Source: Celeribacter halophilus
Lineage (GTDB): Bacteria; Pseudomonadota; Alphaproteobacteria; Rhodobacterales; Rhodobacteraceae
Assembly (NCBI RefSeq): GCF_900114135.1
Contig: NZ_FORY01000019.1
Span: 1 to 52,766, forward strand
Direction of reading: 5' to 3'
DNA: 52,766 nucleotides
Under the pieces are notes generated by a model. The model saw only the letters and a program-made list of their open reading frames with translations, had not been told where the DNA came from and searched no databases. Each line of letters begins with the position of its first letter. Position 1 is the first letter of the stretch. The position numbers were made by a program, and so were the translations under genes. This document shows, piece by piece, positions 16,786-26,079 of this stretch.

Positions 16786-18477
16786 ATGGCAGACGCAGCC
16801 ATTCATGGGCACGAACATGAGGACAACAGGGGTTTCTTTACCCGTTGGTTCCTCTCTACAAACCATAAAGATATCGGGATCTTATACCTGTTCACGGCGG
16901 CAGTCGTGGGCTTCATCTCGGTCTGTTTCACCGTCTACATGCGCCTTGAGCTTATGGAACCCGGTGTGCAGTTCATGTGTCTCAACGAGGCTGGCGAATC
17001 TGCGGCCCGTCTGATTTCGGGATTTGGTGCCGAAAACTGTGACCCGAACGGCCACCTCTGGAACGTCATGATCACCTATCACGGTGTGCTGATGATGTTC
17101 TTCGTCGTAATTCCCGCCCTGTTCGGCGGTTTCGGCAACTATTTCATGCCGCTCCAGATCGGCGCACCGGACATGGCGTTTCCGCGTCTGAACAACCTGT
17201 CCTACTGGCTCTATGTCTGTGGCGTTGCTCTTGGGGTCGCGTCCCTGCTTGCTCCGGGCGGCAACAACCAGATGGGGTCCGGCGTGGGCTGGGTGCTTTA
17301 CCCGCCGCTGTCGACCTCTGAGGGCGGCTATTCGATGGATCTGGCGATTTTCGCCGTTCACGTCTCCGGCGCATCCTCCATCCTCGGCGCGATCAACATG
17401 ATCACGACAATGCTCAACATGCGTGCTCCGGGCATGACCATGTTCAAAGTGCCGCTCTTCGCATGGTCGATCTTTGTCACATCCTGGCTGATCCTTCTGT
17501 CCCTGCCGGTTCTGGCGGGTGCGATCACCATGCTGCTGACCGACCGCAACTTCGGCACGTCCTTCTTCCAGCCGGGCGGCGGCGGGGATCCGATCCTCTA
17601 CCAGCACATCCTTTGGTTCTTCGGCCACCCCGAAGTCTACATCGTGATCCTGCCGGGCTTTGGCCTTGTCTCCCACATCATCGCGACCTTCTCGCGCAAG
17701 GCCGTTTTCGGCTACCTGCCGATGGTCTGGGCGCTGATTGCAATCGGGGTTCTGGGCTTTGTCGTCTGGGCACACCACATGTATACCGTGGGCCTGTCGC
17801 TGACACAGCAAAGCTACTTCATGATGGCCACAATGGTCATCGCCGTTCCGACCGGTGTGAAAATCTTCAGCTGGATCGCGACCATGTGGGGCGGCTCTAT
17901 CGAGTTCAAAACGCCGATGCTCTTTGCTTTCGGCTTTCTGATCCTCTTCACCATCGGCGGCGTGACCGGCATCGTCCTGTCGCAAGCCGGTGTGGATCGC
18001 GCCTATCACGACACCTACTACGTTGTGGCCCACTTCCATTACACCATGTCCATGGGGGCAGCCTTCACCATCTTTGCCGGTATCTATTTCTACATCGGCA
18101 AGATGTCGGGGCGCCAATACCCCGAATGGGCAGGCAAGCTGCATTTCTGGATGTTCTTCATCGGGGTCAACCTGACCTTCTTCCCGCAGCACTTCCTTGG
18201 CCGCCAAGGCATGCCGCGCCGTTACATCGACTATCCGGAAGCCTTTGCCTACTGGAACAAAGTCTCCTCCTACGGTGCGCTTCTGTCCTTTGCGTCCTTC
18301 GTTCTGTTCATCGGCATCGTGTTCTACACGCTTCTCGCGGGTCGTCGCGTGACCGAGAACAACTACTGGAACGAATATGCCGATACGCTGGAGTGGACAC
18401 TCCCCTCCCCGCCGCCGGAACATACGTTTGAGACGCTTCCGAAGCAGGAAGACTGGGATCACCAGCATTCGCACTAA
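16786..18477 (+). CDS. ctaD: Cytochrome c oxidase subunit I (aa3 type)
   Basis: Catalytic membrane subunit of the terminal oxidase, 563 aa with twelve predicted membrane helices. Conserved parts: [13 protein letters not shown] at the N-terminus, [12 protein letters not shown] with a low-spin heme a ligand, [17 protein letters not shown] with the CuB His and cross-linked Tyr, WAHHMYTVG with two CuB His, PTGVKIFSW with the K-channel Lys, and [12 protein letters not shown] with heme a/a3 ligands. GGGAGG lies 8 bases before the ATG. Subunit II, subunit III and heme-synthesis genes are not next to it, as in isolated ctaD loci. Preceded by cycA, its likely electron donor. Confidence 0.97.
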   Translation: MADAAIHGHEHEDNRGFFTRWFLSTNHKDIGILYLFTAAVVGFISVCFTVYMRLELMEPGVQFMCLNEAGESAARLISGFGAENCDPNGHLWNVMITYHGVLMMFFVVIPALFGGFGNYFMPLQIGAPDMAFPRLNNLSYWLYVCGVALGVASLLAPGGNNQMGSGVGWVLYPPLSTSEGGYSMDLAIFAVHVSGASSILGAINMITTMLNMRAPGMTMFKVPLFAWSIFVTSWLILLSLPVLAGAITMLLTDRNFGTSFFQPGGGGDPILYQHILWFFGHPEVYIVILPGFGLVSHIIATFSRKAVFGYLPMVWALIAIGVLGFVVWAHHMYTVGLSLTQQSYFMMATMVIAVPTGVKIFSWIATMWGGSIEFKTPMLFAFGFLILFTIGGVTGIVLSQAGVDRAYHDTYYVVAHFHYTMSMGAAFTIFAGIYFYIGKMSGRQYPEWAGKLHFWMFFIGVNLTFFPQHFLGRQGMPRRYIDYPEAFAYWNKVSSYGALLSFASFVLFIGIVFYTLLAGRRVTENNYWNEYADTLEWTLPSPPPEHTFETLPKQEDWDHQHSH

Positions 18478-18498
18478 GTGACCCGAGTTAAACCATCA

Positions 18499-18527
18499 AA
18501 GGCCTCGCAGAGATGCGGGGCCTTTTT
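18499..18527 (+). terminator. Terminator after ctaD
   Basis: GGCCTCGCA-GAGA-TGCGGGGCC stem-loop followed by five T, starting about 20 bases past the stop. Confidence 0.88.
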
Positions 18528-18640
18528 CATGCGCCCGCGTTAACCCTTTAAGACATTGGGCACCCCCTGCCCTTATGCCGTCATGCTTTGCGCCGAATTC
18601 CGGTTTACCTTGACCTCACAAGACGAGCAGGAGCAGGAAA

Positions 18641-19093
18641 ATGATGGCGTTTTTCTTCAAATTACGAGACACAGGGGAACCTCCGCGGGCCACGAGATTG
18701 TCGGACCACTGGCATCCACCGCAGTTCTCGAAAATCTACGACCCGCATGACCGTCAAACCCGCGTGGCCATGTTAATCACTTCGCCGGAGCCTTTGTTCG
18801 ACGCGGATACACAGGATTTCCACCGCCAAATCGACGCTTTGGTGACAGAGATCAACCGGATCACCCGTTACAAATGGACCTGTCAGGAAGCAGCGCAAGC
18901 CGCGTCTCTCTTTCCCGCGCATCCCTCGAAGGGCTTTCTGGCCATTCTGGAACATGGCAGCAACGGCTCCTATGCCACCCGCAACCAGCAGATCAAAGCC
19001 TATTACGCCTTTGACGGCAAACGGATCGGAGGACTTGAGCCACGCGGGATGATTGTGGATCACAACGAGGCCGATATGTGTCTGACTGTCTAG
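18641..19093 (+). CDS. Hypothetical protein (150 aa)
   Basis: I do not recognise this protein. It has no signal peptide or membrane segment and looks like a compact cytosolic domain. The middle (DADTQDFHRQIDALVTEINR) is helical and the C-terminal half (ATRNQQIKAYYAFDGKRIGG) looks alpha/beta. AGGAGCAGGAAA lies directly upstream of ATG 18641, supporting this start; the in-frame ATG at 18644 is an alternative. It lies between ctaD and a DUF2244 gene on the same strand, but a terminator separates it from ctaD. Codon use matches its neighbours, so it is likely a real lineage-specific gene. Confidence 0.6.
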   Translation: MMAFFFKLRDTGEPPRATRLSDHWHPPQFSKIYDPHDRQTRVAMLITSPEPLFDADTQDFHRQIDALVTEINRITRYKWTCQEAAQAASLFPAHPSKGFLAILEHGSNGSYATRNQQIKAYYAFDGKRIGGLEPRGMIVDHNEADMCLTV

Positions 19094-19288
19094 AGCAATG
19101 CCCAGACATACGAATTTCCCTTTGCGCCGACCTACCCTCTGCGTAGACTGAGCAAAAGCCTTTCGCGAGCGCCCTGCGCGACAGATGTCCGGCAATACCT
19201 CGCAATGTCAAAACGTAGCGGGTCTTTCTCGGGCATTTTTTGGGCCCAAGTGGCTTGCGACAGGCTTCAAACACAGAAACGCACAGCC

Positions 19289-19837
19289 ATGCCCTACCGC
19301 TGGACGCCAGCACATACCACGCCCCTGCCGCGCGCAATGCCAGACGCCGATGCGCCCGACACGGCTGCGCCCGTGATGCGGCTTGACCTCTGGCCGCACC
19401 GCAGCCTCAAGGGCAAAGGGTTTTCCGCGACCATCTGGATCATGTTTTTCGGCGGTCTGATCCCTGTCGTGCCCTTTATCGGCACCATCGCTTTCTGGAT
19501 CTTGCTGATCTTCATGATGACCGCGCTGGCCGCACTCTGGACCGCGCTACGACGCTCTGATCGCGACAGGCTGCGCGAAGAAATGAAAATCTGGCCTGAC
19601 CGCATTTGCCTCACCCACTGGCCCACAAAGGGCGCACCAAAGACATGGGAAGCCAATCCCTATTGGGTCCGCATCACGCTGCATCCCGGTCACGGCAAGG
19701 TCGAACAATATCTGACACTGAAAGGCGGCGGGCCGGAGCCTGCGCGAGAAGTCGAACTTGGCGCGTTTCTCAGCCCCGAGGAGCGCGAAAAGCTGCGCGA
19801 TGATCTGGCCTTTGTGCTCGGGCAGTTGAAAGGCTAA
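19289..19837 (+). CDS. DUF2244-family membrane protein
   Basis: Integral membrane protein of 182 aa matching the DUF2244 pattern: RLDLWPHRSL, then two closely spaced membrane helices (about residues 45-90), then WPDRICLTHWPTKG and VRITLHPGHGKVEQYLTLKG, and LSPEEREKLRDDL at the C-terminus. Function is unknown, although members often stand near cytochrome oxidase genes, as here. The start at 19289 (MPYRWTPAH) is preferred; an open frame extends to 19205 but the extra residues are atypical. Confidence 0.8.
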   Translation: MPYRWTPAHTTPLPRAMPDADAPDTAAPVMRLDLWPHRSLKGKGFSATIWIMFFGGLIPVVPFIGTIAFWILLIFMMTALAALWTALRRSDRDRLREEMKIWPDRICLTHWPTKGAPKTWEANPYWVRITLHPGHGKVEQYLTLKGGGPEPAREVELGAFLSPEEREKLRDDLAFVLGQLKG

Positions 19838-19862
19838 AGCTCTTGTCGCCAGCTTGGATGCG

Positions 19863-19888
19863 AAAAAGGCGACCCGAAGGCCGCCTTT
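19863..19888 (-). terminator. Terminator after the YqeY-like gene
   Basis: On the minus strand AAAGGCG-N10-CGCCTTT continues into TT, lying about 22 bases past the YqeY-like stop. It also falls just beyond the convergent DUF2244 gene. Confidence 0.7.
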
Positions 19889-19910
19889 CATCGTCTCTAT
19901 CGGCGGAGCT

Positions 19911-20372
19911 TCAGACGCCCAGCTTGGCTTTCACCAAGGGGCCGGCAGCACCGAAATCCATCTGGCCGGTGTATTTGGCTTTCAAGACGCCCATCACCTT
20001 GCCCATATCGCGGATACTTTCCGCGCCAGTCTCGGAGATTGCCTCTTCGACCGCTTTCGCAACTTCTTCTTCGTTCAACTGGCGCGGCAGGAATTCCTCG
20101 ATCACGGCGATCTCGGCGCGTTCCTTTTCCGCCAGTTCCAGACGCGCACCTTCTTCAAAGGCTTTCGCGCTTTCCTGACGCTGTTTGACCATCTTGCCGA
20201 GGATTCCGAGAACGTCATCGTCAGAGACGACAACCTCTTCTCCCTCGCCACGAGACGCAATCTCACGATCCTTTATGGCAGCGTTGATCAGGCGCAGCGT
20301 GGTCAAGCGTTCGCTGTCCTTTTCCTTCATTGCCGTTTTCAGTGCGGCATTTAACCGGCTTCGCATATCCAT
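19911..20372 (-). CDS. GatB/YqeY domain protein
   Basis: Soluble protein of 153 aa made only of the YqeY domain, the helical tail domain that in GatB helps recognise tRNA. MRSRLNAALKTAMKEKDSER near the start, EEFLPRQLNEEEV and GKVMGVLKAKYTGQMDFGA are family blocks. Its precise role is not known, but it may assist tRNA-dependent amidation or tRNA binding (inference). GAGG lies six bases before ATG 20372, favouring MDMRSRL as the start. It is divergent from carA, a frequent neighbour in proteobacteria. Confidence 0.9.
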   Translation of the reverse strand: MDMRSRLNAALKTAMKEKDSERLTTLRLINAAIKDREIASRGEGEEVVVSDDDVLGILGKMVKQRQESAKAFEEGARLELAEKERAEIAVIEEFLPRQLNEEEVAKAVEEAISETGAESIRDMGKVMGVLKAKYTGQMDFGAAGPLVKAKLGV

Positions 20373-20521
20373 ATGGGCCTCATCCCCTAGGTCACATTGC
20401 AAGAGGCCAACATAGCGAAAGCCTCCCCCAAGCTCAACCACTCATCGCAGACGCTAACATTTCGCGCAATCCATTGAAAACATTGGACTTTACATTTTAC
20501 AGGAAAAACACACACGAAACC

Positions 20522-20550
20522 TTGACGCTGCGCGTCCCATTCCTTAGGTT
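20522..20550 (+). promoter_or_regulatory. Likely carA promoter
   Basis: TTGACG at 20522-20527 and TAGGTT at 20545-20550 are separated by 17 bases, a good sigma-70-type arrangement for alphaproteobacteria. It lies about 40 bases before the carA start, in the divergent yqeY-carA gap. Confidence 0.5.
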
Positions 20551-20585
20551 CCGGCCAATTTTGCCCCTATCAGGAGAGTCGTGCC

Positions 20586-21749
20586 ATGGCATCTGGTCTA
20601 CAGTCCGGAAATCCAACCGCTTGTCTGGCTTTGGCCGATGGCACCATCTTCTACGGAAGAGGCTTTGGTGCCACCGGAACGACCACAGCAGAGCTGTGCT
20701 TCAACACCGCAATGACCGGTTATCAGGAGATCATGACCGATCCCTCCTATGCCGGCCAACTCGTCACCTTCACCTTCCCGCATATCGGCAATGTCGGTGT
20801 GAATACCGAGGATGACGAAACCGCCGATCCGGTCGCCGCAGGCATGGTGGTCAAATGGGACCCGACCGATCCATCGAACTGGCGTGCGCAGGAAGAACTT
20901 GGCCCATGGCTGGCCAAGCGTGGCCGTATCGGCATGGGAGGCGTCGACACCCGCCGCCTCACCCGCGCAATTCGTCAGCAAGGCGCGCCCCATGTTGCAA
21001 TTTCCCATGACCCAGAGGGCAACTTCGACATCGAAGCTCTGGTCAAACAGGCGCGAGACTTCTCCGGCCTTGTCGGGCTTGATCTGGCGAAAGACGTCAC
21101 CTGTGCGCAAAGCTATCATTGGGACGAAATGCGGTGGGCATGGCCTGACGGTTTCCCCAAGCGCGAAGGCAAAGGCTTCAAGGTCGTTGCTGTGGACTTC
21201 GGCGCAAAGCGCAACATCCTGCGTTGTCTGGCAAGCGCGGGCTGTGATGTGACCGTGCTTCCCGCCACCGCCACCTCTGAAGAGGTTCTGGCCCACAATC
21301 CCGATGGCGTATTCCTGTCCAATGGTCCGGGCGATCCGGCAGCCACGGGTGAATATGCCGTTCCGATGATCAAAGAGGTGCTGGCCAAAGACCTGCCCGT
21401 CTTCGGAATTTGTCTCGGCCACCAGATGCTCGCGCTGGCACTCGGGGCCAAAACGATCAAGATGAACCACGGCCACCACGGTGCAAACCATCCGGTCAAA
21501 GACCTCGGCACAGGCAAGGTTGAGATTACCTCCATGAACCACGGGTTCACGGTGGATACGCAAAGCCTGCCCGCAGGTGTCAAGGAGACTCATGTCTCCC
21601 TCTTCGACGGGTCCAACTGTGGCATCGCGGTCGAAGGCAAGCCGGTTTTCTCGGTGCAATACCACCCCGAAGCCTCTCCGGGTCCGATGGACAGCTACTA
21701 CCTGTTCGAACGCTTCGCAGCTGCAATGGCAGAACGCGAAAACGCCTGA
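20586..21749 (+). CDS. carA: Carbamoyl-phosphate synthase small subunit
   Basis: Glutaminase subunit (387 aa) that supplies ammonia to the CarB subunit for carbamoyl phosphate, feeding arginine and pyrimidine synthesis. The N-terminal CPSase domain has FNTAMTGYQEIMTDPSYAGQ; the C-terminal class I amidotransferase domain has SNGPGDP, FGICLGHQ with nucleophile Cys276, and the His-Glu pair in YHPEASPGP. CAGGAGAG precedes the ATG. carB is not adjacent, as often in this group. A strong terminator follows. Confidence 0.97.
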   Translation: MASGLQSGNPTACLALADGTIFYGRGFGATGTTTAELCFNTAMTGYQEIMTDPSYAGQLVTFTFPHIGNVGVNTEDDETADPVAAGMVVKWDPTDPSNWRAQEELGPWLAKRGRIGMGGVDTRRLTRAIRQQGAPHVAISHDPEGNFDIEALVKQARDFSGLVGLDLAKDVTCAQSYHWDEMRWAWPDGFPKREGKGFKVVAVDFGAKRNILRCLASAGCDVTVLPATATSEEVLAHNPDGVFLSNGPGDPAATGEYAVPMIKEVLAKDLPVFGICLGHQMLALALGAKTIKMNHGHHGANHPVKDLGTGKVEITSMNHGFTVDTQSLPAGVKETHVSLFDGSNCGIAVEGKPVFSVQYHPEASPGPMDSYYLFERFAAAMAERENA

Positions 21750-21783
21750 ACCGCGCAGCACTCAAAGATTTGACAACACGAGA

Positions 21784-21808
21784 AGGCGGGAGATTTCCCG
21801 CCTTTTTG
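21784..21808 (+). terminator. Terminator after carA
   Basis: AGGCGGGA-GATT-TCCCGCCT stem with five following T, about 35 bases beyond the stop. Confidence 0.88.
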
Positions 21809-21846
21809 CTGTCTTTTGCGATCATTCGGCACTTTCACCGTCAGAC

Positions 21847-21861
21847 TTAACGCCCTGTTAA
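21847..21861. promoter_or_regulatory. CtrA-type binding site
   Basis: TTAACGCCCTGTTAA is an exact TTAA-N7-TTAA match, followed by CC. It lies 75 bases before the glycosyltransferase start. CtrA is the cell-cycle/motility response regulator of alphaproteobacteria; binding here is inferred from the motif only. Confidence 0.5.
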
Positions 21862-21936
21862 CCAAGCCTGTTCCAATCTCCAGCCATCGGCGCACCCGCC
21901 CCGAAACATGGCCCACGGACGAGAACAAGGTGACGA

Positions 21937-24126
21937 ATGTCTTTTGACATGCCCCAACAGATACCGACGTTGCAGAACCTCGATGCCCCTGTCGAACCGC
22001 TTGTGCTGACAAGGGCCCAGCGCGTGTTCCCGCGCCCTGCCGCAAGGTCGAAACGCAAACCCGTGGGCCAGATACTGGTCGAGATGGGAGCCCTTGATCC
22101 GGACGATCTACTGCGCGCTGCATCCATGCGCCAACGTGAAGATGCACGTATCGGTGACATTCTGCTGGCTCATAATATGGTGAGCGAAAACGCGCTTTTT
22201 ACCGCCCTGTCCCGCCAGTTCAACGCCGAGATCGCACAGTTCGACCGTTTTCCGCCCGATGTGCGCCTCATTGACCGGATCGGAGCCGATGAATGTTTGC
22301 GGCGCGGGATTTTGCCGTGGCGACAGGCCGGAGGCAGCGTTCTCATCGCCTCCTGCCGTCCCGAACAGTTCGACGATCTGCGCCCGCGCTTAACGTCACT
22401 GTTCGGCCCCGTGCGGCTGGCGGTGACATCGGAAACCGCTCTGCATGACGCCCTGTTGCGCTCACGCCAACGCAAACTGGCCACACAGGCAGAGACCCGC
22501 GTCGCCGCGCATGAAAGCTGCCGCGAGATGGACATTCGCAAACTGACACGCATGATCTCCGGTCTCGCGGTGCTCGGCGTAATCCTCGCCCTGATCTCCC
22601 CCCTGTCGGCGGGCATCCTGCTCACCTCTTGGGCGGTCATCACTCTCGTCATCTCCGTCGCCCTCAAGATCAGCGCCGCCGTCGCACAGGCCAAAGTCGC
22701 ACGTCACCGCCAGACCACCTTTGCCAGTCGGCGGAAGCGCACGTCCCTTCCGACCATATCGATCATGTTGCCCCTGTTCAAAGAGCGCGAGATCGCCACA
22801 CGTCTCATCAAACGCATATCGCGCCTGAACTACCCTCGTGAACTTCTCGACGTCTGTCTGGTCGTCGAAGAGGATGACACCGTCACACAAGAGGCCATCG
22901 CCGGCACGGAACTCCCGCGCTGGATGCGACAGATCATCGTGCCGCGTGGCGGGGTCAAAACCAAGCCCCGCGCTCTGAATTTCGCGCTCGATTTCTGCCG
23001 CGGCTCTATCGTGGGCATTTATGACGCCGAAGATGCGCCCGAGCCCGAACAGCTTCACAAGGTCGCCGCGCATTTCGCGCAGGCGGGACCGGAGGTGGCC
23101 TGTGTTCAGGGGGTTCTCGACTTCTACAATGCGCGCACCAACTGGCTGTCGCGCTGCTTCACAGTCGAATATGCAACATGGTTCCGGGTGATCCTGCCCG
23201 GATATGAGCGAATGGGGCTGACCGTGCCTTTGGGCGGCACCACCCTGTTTTTCCGCCGCGATGCGATAGAGGAACTCGGCGGATGGGATGCCCATAACGT
23301 GACCGAAGACGCCGACCTCGGCATTCGTCTGGCCCGTCACGGCTACCGCACAGAGCTTTTGCACACGGTGACCGAGGAGGAGGCGAACTGCCGCCTCTGG
23401 CCGTGGATCAAACAGCGCTCACGCTGGCTCAAGGGCTATGCGATGACCTATGCAATGCATATGCAGCACCCCCGCAAACTTCTACGCGATCTGGGGCCGT
23501 GGCGTTTCTTTGGTGCGCAGGCCCTGTTTCTGGGAGCGCTGTCGCAATTCGTTCTGGCACCCTTTCTCTGGTCCTTCTGGCTTTTCCCCTTGGGGCTGCC
23601 ACACCCGATGCGCGCCGTGTTGCCGCATGATCTGGTGATCGTCCTCGGTGCGATTTTTCTTCTGTCGGAAGCTATCACCGTTGCGGCGGGCATGGTTGCG
23701 ACCTCGACGCCCAAACACAAATGGCTCTGGCCTTGGGTGCCGACACTACATTTTTACTATCCGCTTGCCACGCTGGCCGCGCTCAAAGGTCTCTGGGAAA
23801 TGGTGTCGAAGCCCTATTACTGGGATAAGACCGCGCACGGAATCGACGATCTGGGCTTTCATGACGATCAGGACGCGACCGCCCCGCAAAGCACTCCACA
23901 AACCGGACAGGTCGAGATCAAAGCAGCGGCAAACCATCCCGCGCTGCCCCAAAGCGCCACGGCCCCGCTCGTCCTCTACCCCAAGAGCGCCAGACCACGC
24001 TTGCGGGAAGTGGCCGAAGCTGCGCAGCCTTTTGTCTTTGACACTCCGGATGCAGAGGCCAGCGCCCCACTCCCCAATCAGGGCAGACGCCTGACCTTCG
24101 GGCTGGACCTGTCGGCACATCCCTGA
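21937..24126 (+). CDS. MshEN-domain membrane glycosyltransferase family 2
   Basis: Predicted processive polysaccharide synthase of 729 aa. Residues 41-95 contain two successive 24-residue MshEN-type motifs, the second (71-94) fitting well with R71-I-G73, L76, L87, L91 and Q94; in other proteins this domain binds cyclic di-GMP. Two membrane helices lie at about 205-250. A family-2 catalytic domain has TISIMLPLFKE, the DAED motif at 363-366, the TED motif at 456-458 and QRSRW at 493-497, the signature of BcsA/PgaC-like enzymes. More membrane helices follow (about 520-640), then a disordered tail. No acceptor, deacetylase or export genes are adjacent, so the polymer is unknown. Confidence 0.88.
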   Translation: MSFDMPQQIPTLQNLDAPVEPLVLTRAQRVFPRPAARSKRKPVGQILVEMGALDPDDLLRAASMRQREDARIGDILLAHNMVSENALFTALSRQFNAEIAQFDRFPPDVRLIDRIGADECLRRGILPWRQAGGSVLIASCRPEQFDDLRPRLTSLFGPVRLAVTSETALHDALLRSRQRKLATQAETRVAAHESCREMDIRKLTRMISGLAVLGVILALISPLSAGILLTSWAVITLVISVALKISAAVAQAKVARHRQTTFASRRKRTSLPTISIMLPLFKEREIATRLIKRISRLNYPRELLDVCLVVEEDDTVTQEAIAGTELPRWMRQIIVPRGGVKTKPRALNFALDFCRGSIVGIYDAEDAPEPEQLHKVAAHFAQAGPEVACVQGVLDFYNARTNWLSRCFTVEYATWFRVILPGYERMGLTVPLGGTTLFFRRDAIEELGGWDAHNVTEDADLGIRLARHGYRTELLHTVTEEEANCRLWPWIKQRSRWLKGYAMTYAMHMQHPRKLLRDLGPWRFFGAQALFLGALSQFVLAPFLWSFWLFPLGLPHPMRAVLPHDLVIVLGAIFLLSEAITVAAGMVATSTPKHKWLWPWVPTLHFYYPLATLAALKGLWEMVSKPYYWDKTAHGIDDLGFHDDQDATAPQSTPQTGQVEIKAAANHPALPQSATAPLVLYPKSARPRLREVAEAAQPFVFDTPDAEASAPLPNQGRRLTFGLDLSAHP

Positions 24127-24157
24127 CGGTCCGACGTGGCGCAGCATAGCTTACGGC

Positions 24158-24802
24158 TTACCGCACCTTTTCGGCGTCGATTTTCAGACGGGTGACAAAG
24201 GCTTTCGAAATGTGATCCGACAACGCCTTATGCGCCGCCTCTCCGTCGCCGGCCTCAATGGCGGACACGATGAGATCATGCTCCTTGATCGCCTCTTCCC
24301 CGCGCCCCTCCGCCGCCAGAGAGGTGCTCGCCAATAGCGCCATAGAGCGGTGCACCAGATCAAGCTGCTGCACGAGATATTTGTTGTGTGAAGCAAGGTG
24401 GATCTGCTTGTGAAACCGGCGGTTGGCCCGAGACATTTCCTCCGGCTGCCCGATGAGGGCGCGGTCGGCTTCCACCATGTCGCGCATCACGCGCACTTCT
24501 TCGGGCGTCGCATGGCGCGCAGCCAGTCGCGCCGCCAGCCCTTCAAGCTCGGTCCGCACCACATAAAGATCCGCCATTTGATTGTGATCAAGCGAGGCCA
24601 CGATCAACGAACGCCCGTCCCTTGTGAGCATCGACTGCGTCTCCAGCCGCTGCAACGCCTCGCGAATGGGCGTGCGGGACACCCCGAACCGTTCAGCCAG
24701 TTCGCTTTCGACCAGCCGGTCGCCGGGGCGGTAAATACCCGTATCGATGGCCTCGAGGATCATCTGATAGGCATCTTTCTGACTTATACGCGTGTCATTC
24801 AT
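24158..24802 (-). CDS. GntR-family transcriptional regulator (FCD/FadR type)
   Basis: DNA-binding regulator of 214 aa. The N-terminal winged helix reads GDRLVESELAERFGVSRTPIREALQRLETQ (residues about 28-57), the GntR signature. The C-terminal FCD domain has metal/ligand-type residues in NRRFHKQIHLASHN and EHDLIVSAIEAGD. The start at 24802 follows GAGG and gives a normal family length; the frame is open beyond but without a good start. Its effector is unknown. It is divergent from the HAD nucleotidase gene, and an inverted repeat lies between them. Confidence 0.9.
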   Translation of the reverse strand: MNDTRISQKDAYQMILEAIDTGIYRPGDRLVESELAERFGVSRTPIREALQRLETQSMLTRDGRSLIVASLDHNQMADLYVVRTELEGLAARLAARHATPEEVRVMRDMVEADRALIGQPEEMSRANRRFHKQIHLASHNKYLVQQLDLVHRSMALLASTSLAAEGRGEEAIKEHDLIVSAIEAGDGEAAHKALSDHISKAFVTRLKIDAEKVR

Positions 24803-24924
24803 CTCGCGGGCCTCATGTCTCGCTCTGGCAGTTTCCGGACTGGCTGTCACGCACCGACAGGGGTGCGCGGGCGCAGGCCCGAACCATAGACAGGGCATCC
24901 CCCTGCGATCAAGCGCTAACATGA

Positions 24925-24949
24925 GTGCAAACATTCAGTCAGCTTGCAC
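24925..24949. promoter_or_regulatory. Inverted repeat in the gntR/HAD divergent region
   Basis: GTGCAA-N13-TTGCAC is perfectly inverted. The second arm could also serve as a -35 for the HAD gene, with TAACAC 17 bases later at 24967-24972. Operator for the adjacent GntR protein is an inference. Confidence 0.35.
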
Positions 24950-24979
24950 ATTGCGTCGCGCAGGCCTAACACGGGGGAC

Positions 24980-25630
24980 ATGGTAGCCGATCAATTCTCA
25001 CATGTGAAAACCTGGGTTTTCGACCTCGACAATACGCTTTACCCGCCTGAGGCGGCTCTGTTTGCGCAGATTGAAGTCAAGATGACCGACTGGGTCGCGC
25101 GCGAACTCAAGGTCACAGCCGAAGAAGCCAACAGACTACGCGATGAATACTGGCGTGACTACGGCACCACGCTATCGGGCATGATGGCCAAACACGGCAC
25201 CGACCCGCTGCCCTATCTGAGCTATGTCCATGACATCGACTTTTCCGGACTGACGCGCGATGCCGAACTGAAGGCCGCGATTACCGCGCTTCCGGGGCGC
25301 AAGATCGTCTATACCAACGGTTCCGCCCCCTATGCCGAACGGGTGCTGGAGGGGCGCGGGCTCACCGGAATTTTCAACGCGGTCTACGGAATTGAACATG
25401 CCGAATTCCATCCGAAGCCGCAGCCGCAGGCCTTTGACACCGTGCTGGGCCGTGACGGGATTGCTCCCGAAGTGGCCGCCATGTTCGAAGACGACCCGCG
25501 CAACCTCGAAGTGCCGCATCGTCTGGGCATGAAAACCGTCCATGTCGCACCGGCCCCACTGGACCCGCCCGCACCACATATCCAGCATCACACCCATGAT
25601 CTGGCCGGTTTCCTGCGCGCACTCACCTGA
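24980..25630 (+). CDS. HAD pyrimidine 5'-nucleotidase (SDT1/PpnN-like)
   Basis: Haloacid-dehalogenase-fold phosphatase of 216 aa. Motif I is WVFDLDNTLYPP, motif II KIVYTNGS, motif III HPKPQPQAF with its Lys, and motif IV FEDDPRNL. The group includes yeast SDT1-type pyrimidine nucleotidases, and alphaproteobacterial members are usually annotated as pyrimidine 5'-nucleotidases. The start at 24980 directly follows GGGGG; an upstream in-frame ATG at 24944 lies within the inverted repeat and is less likely. Confidence 0.9.
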   Translation: MVADQFSHVKTWVFDLDNTLYPPEAALFAQIEVKMTDWVARELKVTAEEANRLRDEYWRDYGTTLSGMMAKHGTDPLPYLSYVHDIDFSGLTRDAELKAAITALPGRKIVYTNGSAPYAERVLEGRGLTGIFNAVYGIEHAEFHPKPQPQAFDTVLGRDGIAPEVAAMFEDDPRNLEVPHRLGMKTVHVAPAPLDPPAPHIQHHTHDLAGFLRALT

Positions 25631-25758
25631 GCGGAACCACGCCTCTTCCGCAACGGCCATGCCCCGTAACGCGCACCTGCGTCAAACTGCCGCCGTGACC
25701 GGTTGCCTCGCGCCTCCTATCAGGACCGGAACAACCACGCAAAATCCGGAGATCGCAC

Positions 25759-25968
25759 ATGGCCGAAGCTGCCGCAGACCATACCCCGCACGATGAGCTT
25801 ATCGCCTCCACCCGTGGCGTCGTTCTGTTTCTTCTCGCTGTTGTCGTCGTCATCGCGGCGGTGATCTACGGCATGTTTGCCATTGGCCCGTGGGTTCTGG
25901 GCGTAACAGCCGTGGCCACGGTTCCCGTGATCTATGTCGTGCTGATCCTTCTCACGATGGGGCAATAA
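25759..25968 (+). CDS. Small two-helix membrane protein (69 aa)
   Basis: A short polar N-terminus (MAEAAADHTPHDELIAST) is followed by two hydrophobic stretches (about residues 20-42 and 46-66) separated by only a few residues, so it should be a hairpin in the inner membrane. CCGGAG precedes the start. The family is not one I can name. It lies between the HAD nucleotidase and UbiH-like genes on the same strand. Confidence 0.65.
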   Translation: MAEAAADHTPHDELIASTRGVVLFLLAVVVVIAAVIYGMFAIGPWVLGVTAVATVPVIYVVLILLTMGQ

Positions 25969-26079
25969 GGCCCCCTGTCTCCGACATGAGACAGACTGTC
26001 CTTGGACAATCCTCTCTTTTGCACCTATCTCTTGGTCACGAGCCGAGCAGACACGACCCGAGGTGCAAAGGAGACCCCC

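Noticed and set aside
16882-18474. Long open frame on the strand opposite ctaD
   Set aside because: It mirrors a highly conserved oxidase gene; the encoded sequence is low in hydrophobic structure, rich in Arg/His/Asp and has no family resemblance.
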